From positions 1 through 12,756 of the forward strand of contig JAOXYB010042704.1 of assembly GCA_028565635.1 (NCBI GenBank): a DNA stretch of 12,756 bases, in the 5' to 3' direction. The notes under the pieces were generated by a model, which saw only the letters and a program-made list of their open reading frames with translations, did not search any database and was not told the DNA's origin. This document shows, piece by piece, positions 8,101 to 12,756 of the stretch. Source of the stretch: Phoronis ovalis. Its lineage: Eukaryota; Phoronida; Phoronidae. Made by a program: the position numbers and the translations under genes. Numbering within the stretch: position 1 is the stretch's first letter; each line of letters opens with the position of its first letter.

Positions 8101-11100
8101 ATGTAAAGAATTTTTGCTGTAGCACATGTTGGTTTCATTATTTTAAAGACAAAAAAAATTATATTAATATTTCTTCGGGATAAAGAAAATATAATTGTGT
8201 CGTCAACTTTCCAGTATTCTATTAATATTAGAGCAAATTCTACTGCTGTTTGCTGTATAGAAGTTGTTGCATTGAAGATTTTACATATTACTTTCACCAA
8301 ATGATGTGATATTGCATTTGCTTTGCCAGTTTTTTCATTTCTTTCCGTCAATGCTTGCTTACAGGTTTCTGGAAAAGTAACACTACTGAAGGTTGGAAGA
8401 AAACACCAAATTCATAACCTTTTATAACACTTGTTTTCACTGCTGTATCTGAATTTTCAAAACTATTTATTATAATACCTACATGTATATTCTATCACAA
8501 TGAACAAGCACATTTAAATCTGTCTTCAGTAGTGCTGTATATAGAATTGCAAGTACTAGTTAAACAATGAGTGTTGCATTTTGATCCTGAACATCTTATT
8601 CCACCCATTATATACACAGTTCACCCAATTCTGCAGTCCTGCATGGTTTCATTTTTACATTTGTTGTATAATTATTAGTTAATTGTTAAATAGTTATTTT
8701 TTTGTTTGTAATAGACTATTTGTATGCACTTAGCGGAACCACCATCATGACTAGTGTTATGTTCCCAGCATGATTGTTTTGTGAGAGGAATCGTGTAAGC
8801 GCATGAATTGTGTCATTGTTCATTCACAAAAATGCATATACTGGACACTACCACAATGTGGCTCCACCAAGTGCATGCAAATAGTCTATTTTGCAGTGGG
8901 TACTAAGCCAGTGCTTGTGCGATTTATTAAAATCTTTAATTATATTGTTATCTATTGCATGATGTACGTTATTTTGACCATGAAAAAAAATTAATTTGCA
9001 GTTATTGATAAAATACAGTTCTGCTTATAATCAGTGTATATATAACATGTTTATAGTCAATGTATGTATACCACAGCATGCAGAACAATTGATGCCTGAG
9101 TGGAGGATTGAATCTCATATTGCATACGATTTCTCTAGGAACTGCTACTTATCTTGTGCGATAATAGAAAATGATTCTTTTACAGATGGTTGTGAAAATA
9201 TGAATTGTGATTACTATTCCATTTGTGTAAGCGAAGGAAGAAATGCCAAATGTGTGTGCCCAGATAGTTGCGTACAGGTATATTTAAAGATATTATTAAT
9301 TGTAATATATAATATATAATTATCAAAGATCTCCATGAAACATGTATCCAGCAATCAATAGTAATGTGAAGGGCTTGTTTTAAATTATCATATCACTTAT
9401 TATGATTTGATTCACTGAGGAGTTTGCCATGGATAATTTTTCTTTGCTATCTATTAATATACCTATTTGCATTTGGATTTACCAGTGAGTGGATTTACCT
9501 GTAATTGGATTTCAATTATAGTTCTAAGCAATGAAGGAAAATACATTTAGACAATAATTCTGTTAATATACTAGTTTATTTGTTTTTTTAAAGTTTATCT
9601 TTACATGGGAAACTTCTGAATTTCTGATGCCAATAAGATCTGATGGTTAACCACGCATTTCGTTAGAAATTTATCCTAAATCAAAAATCATCTCATTAAC
9701 ATATTGACATTTTCCAAATGTGTAGTACTTTTAGGAAGAATTAGTTGTTATGTTATTTGCAGCAGAATAAATAAATAAATTTTATGAACAAAAACTATTT
9801 TATCAATGGTAATATAACTCACATATCCCCCTTGTGGTGAACATGGGAAATAGCAATTGAAAGGGCCCCATCCCAACAAACAATGTAGTAGGGATCAGTG
9901 TTTTATATTTTATTTAATATTGAGGACTGTTAGTAACTTCAAGCTTCTTCATACTTTAATACCTTCATGTTTAACAGGTGATTGCTGAAGTGTGCGGCAC
10001 AGATGGTGTTACCTATGAGAATGAATGTAGACTGAAAGTAGCAGCATGCAATAAGGAACAGTACATTATAGTAGCTTCACAGGGATCCTGTGGTAAGAAA
10101 TATCTTGACCACCATTGTTGTCAAGTATGTGACCATGAAATCAGCATTATTATTAACATTATCAAAATGTTGTCATTATTATTATGTATTAATCATAAAT
10201 AATGTTGCCTGGATGTCATCACTGGTCAATGCCATCATCATTAAATTTTCTAATATTTCAAAGTTGTTACAAAGGTAAAGGTATAGTTTTCTCTGTTTCA
10301 CTATAATCGCACAAAAATAACAATGTAAAACTATAGTCCTAAATAATATTTAACAGGCTGCTACACAGTAACACAGTGATGTGTACTGCTTAGTAATGCA
10401 ATTTATAAATTTTTGTGTGTTAACAAAAAAGTAAACGGATGCTTGAGTAAATGATCAAAATGTCTTAACTTTTATAGATCTGTGTAAAGATCTGAACTGC
10501 AAGTATGGTGCTGTGTGTCAGAATGGCAAATGTATATGTCCTCAATCGTGTCCTGATAACCAAGACCCGATTTGTGCCAACAATGGTGTGACCTATGATA
10601 ATGAATGTGAAATGCGGAGAGCTGCCTGTACACTAAATACTGAGTTAGAGATCTTCACAAAAGGAGAATGTGATTATGTGTCAGGCTCAGGAAAGGGTAA
10701 ATATGACCAAAAAAACAACTACACAATCTGTCTGTACCTTGGAGCTAATATAGTTATCTAATCGTACGTACCAAAAGGCGTTGAATTTGCTGAAGTCTTA
10801 ATCTGCATATTGTGGCTTGGTGCCATAAAAATAAATATGTTTGATCTCTAATGCGGTATCAATAAATGCAAGCATGCAGCTATTGTTGAATGTAGCATAT
10901 ACCCTACTTGGAAAACTAGCCTAGTTAAGCATTTTGGTACCATATATTCCTACAATATCGGAAAATGTTATAGAATTGCACCCGACTTTGATTTATTCTT
11001 GCTTTAAAATATAGCATGATGAGTAAATGTATATAAATGCTAATAATAATTAACAGCATGCTTCAGCTTATTAACCCATGCAGTTACTTGATTTTTGATA

Positions 11101-12465
11101 ATCATGCTGTACAAAAATCCATCTCTAGCTCTATGGCTGGGATTTTAATAACAACAGGAGTTTCTTTCAAAATATGACTGGAGATTGCTATGTACAAACA
11201 TTTTAAAACCAACTTTTAGGATGTTCATACCAAAGTTTAAGTAAAAAATTGTAATGAAGGAAAAAATAAATACTTAGTTGCTTCTACTTAAAGGGAGGTT
11301 ATGTATGCTGAGATATTTCTTTTGTATGCCAAAATATTTTATTTCAAGCTGCTCAAATAGCCGCCTTTAAAAGGTTATTTAAAAGAGGTATGGTGAACAA
11401 AATTTCACGAAAATGTCACTATGAAACTGTTTTAAAACTTTCAATGACAGCAGCAAGTGCAACATCTGTTCTCTGTAAAGTATCACCTTCACCATATCTT
11501 ATGACTGCATGTTTTTGCTTTTTGCTTATTAATTGGCTTCTAACTTGTTCGCAAGACACATGATGTATAATGTGTTAGGCATTGTGATTATTTAAGCAAA
11601 GCTCAACTCTGATAAACAACTGCATCATCCAACTACATTCTGTATTTACCATACTTGAGTTTTTACAGAGTTTATTTCCTTTAATTTATTTCATGAGTTT
11701 TAACAAAAACATAAACTTTAACACATAAACCTAAATTGTAAATATTGTTTATTTGAATTTTATGTTGTTAACTCATATGTACACATATTACATTATTACT
11801 ATATTTCTTTTCACTTTTTTCGGTATGTTACTTTTGATTTTGATTTTTCAACTAAAACTGTGTAATATAGTAAAATTAGAATCAATGCAAATATAACAGC
11901 AGAATTAAAACTTAATAAGAATATGTCTATAAAAGACTGTATAACAGGGTTTTATTTATAAAAATAAAGTACAATTGCATTAGGCATAGAAGGTTCGGCC
12001 TTATGTTTAGATATGGGATCTGGTGTGGAAATTTGTGATGAAGTGACGTGTCAGTATGGTGGACGCTGTGAGTTAGATGCGGAGGGGAATCATGGTTGTC
12101 TGTGTAACTTTAACTGTGATGCTTTAAGGTGAGACATACTTAACTGTTATTTACAGGATTTTTTATGTTACAAAATGCAAATGTTTACCATTTTTGTTCC
12201 GTGGAATGCAGTGTGATAAATAAAATTTTCACTTGCAAATAAGAAGTCTTTACTTATAGCTCTATTAGTGTAGCTGTAAACAAAATTACATGTTTGCCGT
12301 GTGCTATTTGTGGTCAACCATATTCTAATGAATTCTGCTGTATGTATTTCAGGTCTCCAGTATGTGGTACAGATGGTAAGACGTATTCTAATGAATGCCA
12401 ATTACAAGAAGAGCAGTGTCACAAACAAACTGACATTGGTGTACAATCAATGGACAACTGTGATG
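2094..12465 (+). CDS. Agrin-like multi-follistatin/Kazal protein, internal part of gene (13 exons)
   Basis: This is the gene model joining the exons listed separately: 2094-2132, 2975-2998, 3920-4135, 4620-4688, 5856-5906, 6581-6796, 7074-7183, 7595-7697, 9186-9277, 9978-10092, 10478-10696, 12011-12128 and 12353-12465. They sum to 1485 nt and stay in one frame through every junction. Seen: six modules, each with ten cysteines in the FS pattern (four in a follistatin-N/EGF-like half, six in a Kazal half), usually with a Cys-Gly-Thr-Asp-Gly or related turn and a Tyr/Phe-x-Asn-x-Cys motif. Known: tandem FS modules occur in agrin; testican, SPARC, tomoregulin and follistatin carry fewer. Inferred: an extracellular matrix or secreted protein, agrin-like from the number of modules and the Ser-Gly motifs. 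A large multi-Kazal protease inhibitor is the main alternative. Both ends lie outside the window. Confidence 0.8.
2381..2495. repeat. Diverged tandem duplication in intron, unit about 65 bp
   Basis: AATATATAGTGGAAAATT with a later TGTGCACTT (2381 onward) recurs as AATATATAGTGAGGAAAATT with TGTGCACTT (from about 2446). Both copies are followed by a T/A-rich segment. They lie in the intron between mini-exons 1 and 2. Confidence 0.6.
2528..2642. repeat. Nested inverted repeats with hammerhead-like core (minus strand)
   Basis: The outer arms are ATATACCTGA (2528-2537) and TCAGGTATAT (2625-2634). The inner arms are GATAAAAGA (2567-2575) and TCTTTTATC (2618-2626). A near-perfect palindrome GGTATATGATATACC lies at 2628-2642. 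On the minus strand the inner arms enclose CTGATGAAGGCTGACAGGCC, a hammerhead-like CUGAUGA box plus a GGC/GCC stem, but the expected GAAA box is degraded. Likely a mobile-element relic. Confidence 0.5.
2975..2998 (+). CDS. Linker micro-exon 2 (24 bp, phase 1-1)
   Basis: The acceptor follows TTTAGTTCCTATAG and the donor is the consensus GTAAGT. In phase 1 it encodes DSGPGQMF plus one carried-over G. It resembles the preceding mini-exon in starting with Asp, being rich in Gly/Pro, and ending with Phe then a split Gly or Asp codon, so it may be a shortened duplicate. A 24-bp exon is close to the size at which splicing needs help, so it is a plausible optional cassette. It is called on splice-site quality and phase only. 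Confidence 0.5.
2999..3919 (+). other. Intron upstream of module A, with one exon-like decoy
   Basis: 921 bp from GTAAGT to TTGTTGCAG. It contains the exon-like segment 3330-3368, which has a TGA in the phase required by the gene. The plus-strand frame at 3628-3813 shows no domain and no matching splice phase, and is not called. Confidence 0.55.
3330..3368 (+). other. Exon-like segment with in-phase stop (decoy, poison or decayed linker exon)
   Basis: The acceptor is TTTGTTATAG and the donor GTAAAT, 39 bp apart, the same length as mini-exon 1. In phase 1 it reads EHVTGSNSGGK and then TGA. The Ser/Gly-rich peptide resembles a linker. The other two frames are open but do not fit the gene's phase. 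Confidence 0.3.
3920..4135 (+). CDS. FS module A: follistatin-N plus Kazal domain, single exon
   Basis: The 216-bp exon has phase 1 at both ends, acceptor TTTTGTTGCAG and donor GTATGT. It encodes a complete ten-cysteine FS module, with cysteines at module residues 3, 8, 14, 24, 26, 30, 38, 49, 56 and 70. The Kazal half runs from residue 26 and has PVC then ASNG in place of the usual GTDG, followed by TFSNEC. By the Kazal convention (second residue after the loop cysteine) the P1 residue is Leu, in CTLDFRPVC. Only this module and module E depart from GTDG. It precedes two linker exons instead of abutting module B. The FS call is secure; protease inhibition is not shown. Confidence 0.92.
4136..4619 (+). 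other. Intron between module A and mini-exon 3
   Basis: 484 bp from GTATGT to CTATAG. No further feature recognised; the open frame at 4251-4439 is taken as chance. Confidence 0.6.
4620..4688 (+). CDS. Linker mini-exon 3 (69 bp, phase 1-1)
   Basis: The acceptor follows TTACTTACTGCCTATAG and the donor is GTAATT. The open phase-1 frame includes IPDVPGNGGYKSVIGDEY and ends TIS plus one carried base, which makes Ala with the next exon. It has no cysteines. The first part is Gly/Pro-rich and the end is acidic. It lies between modules A and B, where adjoining FS modules are usually joined by only a few residues, so this and the next exon insert about 40 residues. Supported by splice sites, frame and phase, not by homology. 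Confidence 0.6.
4689..5855 (+). other. Intron between mini-exons 3 and 4
   Basis: 1167 bp, very AT-rich, with a weak additional exon candidate at 4945-5028 and a short AATTTAAAA tandem near 5507-5525. Nothing else recognised. Confidence 0.5.
5856..5906 (+). CDS. Linker mini-exon 4 (51 bp, phase 1-1)
   Basis: A strong pyrimidine-rich acceptor (CCTGTCTTGGTTCCTAG) and donor AAAG|GTACAA bound a 51-bp phase-1 frame encoding AYPVGHPLSDSNLGNRK plus one carried G. The peptide is hydrophilic with no cysteine. Together with the 69-bp exon it makes the extended A-B linker. It joins module B to give Gly at the boundary. Like the other mini-exons it can be skipped without a frameshift. Confidence 0.58.
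5907..6580 (+). other. Intron between mini-exon 4 and module B
   Basis: 674 bp from GTACAA to TATTTCAG, with long T runs (for example near 6005-6019). Two good-looking acceptors near 6261 and 6320 have no donor in a compatible phase. Confidence 0.55.
6581..6796 (+). CDS. FS module B: follistatin-N plus Kazal domain, single exon
   Basis: The 216-bp exon has phase 1 at both ends, the same length as module A. The acceptor is TTTATATTTCAG and the donor the consensus GTGAGT. All ten FS cysteines are present. The Kazal half has the textbook loop CQEVWRPVCGTDG, then VTYDNKC, and ends with DGKC. The predicted P1 residue is Glu, which argues against trypsin inhibition. The open frame runs about 190 bp further upstream, but the strong acceptor and fixed module length place the exon start here. 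The antisense frame across it is a shadow. Confidence 0.95.
6857..7022. repeat. Tandem duplication in the B-C intron, 83-bp unit
   Basis: Copy 1 (6857-6939) and copy 2 (6940-7022) both start GTTTCAACTTAA and share the order AGACCTTTAA, an AAAAGATTTTT-like run, ATCTTTA, TTTTGT, TTTTCTAA, then TTGAT with TAAAA. They differ by scattered substitutions and small indels, so the duplication is not recent. It makes up most of this 277-bp intron. Confidence 0.8.
7074..7183 (+). CDS. FS module C, first half (follistatin-N half and start of Kazal loop)
   Basis: The exon enters in phase 1 after AATTTTTCAG and leaves in phase 0 at donor GTACGT. It carries the first six FS cysteines, including CNYGALC and CECPTC, and ends within the Kazal reactive loop right after CTEEFKP. 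The predicted P1 is Glu. The frame continues into the intron for about 150 bp, but the donor and the downstream VCGTDG exon show that this is intronic. The intron before it (277 bp) is short and contains a tandem duplication. Confidence 0.9.
7184..7594 (+). other. Intron inside module C (Kazal loop), phase 0
   Basis: 411 bp from GTACGT to TTTATAG. No features besides the splice sites. Confidence 0.85.
7595..7697 (+). CDS. FS module C, second half (Kazal core)
   Basis: The exon enters in phase 0 after TTTGTTTATAG and leaves in phase 1 at the consensus donor GTAAGT. It encodes VCGTDGISYSNEC, then two further Kazal cysteines, ending GLC. Joined to 7074-7183 it completes a ten-cysteine module with the standard seven residues between the loop cysteine and VC's cysteine. 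It leaves an A, not the usual G, at the phase-1 junction, so the residue joining C to D is Asn. Confidence 0.9.
7698..9185 (+). other. Large intron between modules C and D
   Basis: 1488 bp from GTAAGT to TTTTACAG. It contains (TAA)6 at 7723-7740 and a weak 12-nt microexon candidate at 8365-8376. The frames at 8028-8351 (minus), 8803-8994 and the upstream part of 8996-9319 show no domain. Confidence 0.6.
7723..7740. repeat. (TAA)6 microsatellite
   Basis: Six perfect TAA units in the intron just after module C. Confidence 0.9.
9186..9277 (+). CDS. FS module D, first half
   Basis: The exon enters in phase 1 after GATTCTTTTACAG and leaves in phase 0 at donor GTATAT. It encodes six FS cysteines in the right spacing (DGCENMNC, SICVSEG, KCVCPDSC) and stops two residues after the loop cysteine, exactly between the predicted P1 residue (Gln) and P1'. 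The open frame upstream of the acceptor, back to about 9000, is intron. The large intron before it (1488 bp) separates C from D. Confidence 0.9.
9278..9977 (+). other. Intron inside module D (Kazal P1/P1' boundary), phase 0
   Basis: 700 bp from GTATAT to TTTAACAG. AT-rich, with short AATA repeats near 9765-9780. No exon or element recognised. Confidence 0.85.
9978..10092 (+). CDS. FS module D, second half (Kazal core)
   Basis: The exon enters in phase 0 after CATGTTTAACAG and leaves in phase 1 at donor GTAAGA. It encodes VIAEVCGTDGVTYENEC, then the last Kazal cysteines, ending GSC plus a carried G. The usual Pro before VC is Glu here. The seven-residue loop spacing is restored only when the exon is joined to 9186-9277, which confirms the pairing. 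Confidence 0.9.
10093..10477 (+). other. Intron between modules D and E
   Basis: 385 bp from GTAAGA to TTTTATAG. Nothing else recognised. Confidence 0.8.
10478..10696 (+). CDS. FS module E with Ser-Gly tail, single exon
   Basis: The 219-bp exon has phase 1 at both ends, acceptor TAACTTTTATAG and donor GTAAAT. It carries ten FS cysteines (DLCKDLNC, AVCQNGKC, ICPQSC, then ICANNGVTYDNEC and the last two). The follistatin-N half has a shortened loop (CQNGKC), the most compact of the six. The loop is CPDNQDPIC with P1 Asp. ANNG replaces GTDG. After the last cysteine the exon adds DYVSGSGK, an SGSG motif next to an acidic residue. That is the type of site where xylosyltransferase starts heparan or chondroitin sulfate chains in agrin and other proteoglycans. 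GAG attachment is inferred. Confidence 0.93.
10697..12010 (+). other. Intron between modules E and F
   Basis: 1314 bp from GTAAAT to ATGTTTAG. A 16-nt match to 1578-1593 lies at 10864-10879. Several weak exon-like pairs were examined and not called. Confidence 0.7.
11984..12010 (+). promoter_or_regulatory. Possible alternative 3' splice site extension of module F
   Basis: The AG at 11982-11983 is in the same phase as the main acceptor 27 nt downstream, and the intervening stretch is open, encoding GIEGSALCL before the Asp. Using it would add nine residues including an unpaired cysteine. Its polypyrimidine tract is poor, so it is probably minor or unused. Confidence 0.25.
12011..12128 (+). 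CDS. FS module F, first half
   Basis: The exon enters in phase 1 after GGCCTTATGTTTAG and leaves in phase 2 at donor GTGAGA. It begins DMGSGVEICDEVTC, giving a second Ser-Gly followed closely by Glu, right after the SGSG tail of module E. It carries the six first-half cysteines and ends within the loop (CDAL plus two bases of an Arg codon). An in-frame upstream AG at 11982-11983 could serve as an alternative acceptor adding nine codons. The acceptor used here has the better pyrimidine tract. Confidence 0.88.
12129..12352 (+). other. Intron inside module F (Kazal loop), phase 2
   Basis: 224 bp from GTGAGA to GTATTTCAG, the shortest intron of the set. It splits an Arg codon after its second base. 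Confidence 0.85.
12353..12465 (+). CDS. FS module F, second half (Kazal core)
   Basis: The exon enters in phase 2 after TATGTATTTCAG, finishing the split Arg codon, then encodes SPVCGTDGKTYSNEC and the remaining Kazal cysteines up to DNCD. It leaves in phase 1 at donor GTACGA. Joined to 12011-12128 it completes the tenth cysteine and the seven-residue loop (P1 Ala). The phase-1 exit implies at least one further exon beyond the window. Confidence 0.9.
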
Positions 12466-12619
12466 GTACGATTTGTGATTTAAATTTCATAATATGAGTT
12501 TAGAAATCTAAATAAATATGTCCTATGTCACAAAAGGTATCGTGTTATAGAATAAGGCATAATTATGAATCAGAAAATCTGCTTTGAATAAATAATTTGC
12601 GTTATACATCAAGTGCGTG

Positions 12620-12756
12620 CTAGTAGGAAGGGGGACCGTTCAGCGCCTTCCGGTAGACGGCGCTGCCAAATGACGTCATAGGTCAAAGGGCAAAGGTCAC
12701 GACCTTTTGTATAAATTTCGTTAGAGGGCACTAGTGTATAGTTATTGACGTCACAG
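12620..12756. repeat. GC-richer terminal segment, probable dispersed-repeat fragment with regulatory-like motifs
   Basis: Base composition changes abruptly from about 12615. The segment has a perfect 7-bp hairpin arm pair CAGCGCC (12641-12647) and GGCGCTG (12659-12665), TGACGTCA at 12671-12678 and again at 12746-12753, and AGGTCA-type hexamers at 12680-12699. The mixture, and the AGAGGGCACTAGTG segment, look like a repeat entering the window. I cannot identify the family, and its other end is outside. Confidence 0.45.
12680..12699 (+). promoter_or_regulatory. Triple DR1 nuclear-receptor-like hexamer array
   Basis: AGGTCA, AGGGCA and AGGTCA are each separated by a single A, giving two overlapping DR1 elements of the type bound by RXR, HNF4 or COUP-TF family receptors. 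A TGACGTCA CRE palindrome ends two bases upstream. Function in an intronic or repeat setting is unproven. Confidence 0.4.

Noticed and set aside
8028-8351. 107-residue open frame on the minus strand
   Set aside because: No recognisable domain; it lies within an AT-rich intron and has the composition of chance translation.
10880-10936. Phase-1-1 exon candidate in the E-F intron
   Set aside because: The acceptor lacks a pyrimidine tract, the donor GTACCA is weak, and the peptide is unlike the other linkers.
11220-11240. 21-bp phase-1-1 microexon candidate
   Set aside because: Donor GTAAAA is moderate and the peptide carries a lone cysteine; such pairs are expected by chance in 1.3 kb.
11361-11387. 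27-bp phase-1-1 microexon candidate
   Set aside because: Poor acceptor context (CTCAAATAG) and a basic/hydrophobic peptide unlike a linker; treated as chance.
1-12756. Search for a CRISPR array, toxin-antitoxin, prophage, operon or other prokaryotic system
   Set aside because: The window is animal DNA with spliced exons; no prokaryotic gene order, ribosome binding sites or spaced direct repeats of CRISPR type are present.

Overview
This window is animal (metazoan) nuclear DNA. It is strongly AT-rich, has GT-AG introns, and carries remains of eukaryotic transposable elements. It holds the middle of one large plus-strand gene assembled from short exons. The gene encodes a secreted or extracellular protein built from ten-cysteine follistatin/Kazal (FS) modules, with the repeat style of agrin. 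Neither gene end is present: no start codon with signal peptide, no stop codon, and no laminin-EGF, SEA, LG or transmembrane exon is visible. The host looks like an invertebrate, but I cannot name the phylum from this sequence alone.

Layout. Positions 1 to about 990 hold a 5'-truncated, frameshifted Penelope-like retroelement on the minus strand. It keeps the GIY-YIG endonuclease region and has a hammerhead-ribozyme-like motif in its 3' tail. Positions 1099-1539 hold a 425-bp non-autonomous DNA transposon with G-rich terminal inverted repeats, an 8-bp target duplication (hAT-like) and an internal degenerate repeat. It probably sits inside an older repeat spanning 1058-1694. Positions 2094-12465 hold 13 supported exons that splice into one continuous reading frame of 1485 nt (495 codons). 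Two short Gly/Pro-rich linker exons (2094-2132, 2975-2998) come before FS module A (3920-4135). Two more linker exons (4620-4688, 5856-5906) separate A from module B (6581-6796). Modules C (7074-7183 + 7595-7697), D (9186-9277 + 9978-10092), E (10478-10696) and F (12011-12128 + 12353-12465) follow. The last 150 bp are richer in GC and look like part of a dispersed repeat, with two CRE palindromes, a triple DR1 hexamer array and a hairpin.

How it works together. Every module and every linker is bounded by phase-1 introns, so any of these units can be skipped or shuffled without breaking the frame. Modules C, D and F carry an extra intron inside the Kazal reactive-site loop, each at a different codon or phase. 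The E-F junction encodes Ser-Gly motifs that could carry glycosaminoglycan chains, which fits an agrin-like matrix proteoglycan. I see no operon, CRISPR array, tRNA, rRNA or prokaryotic system here. The most unusual signals are the three discordant loop introns, the chain of symmetric linker mini-exons, and the two ribozyme-like relics.
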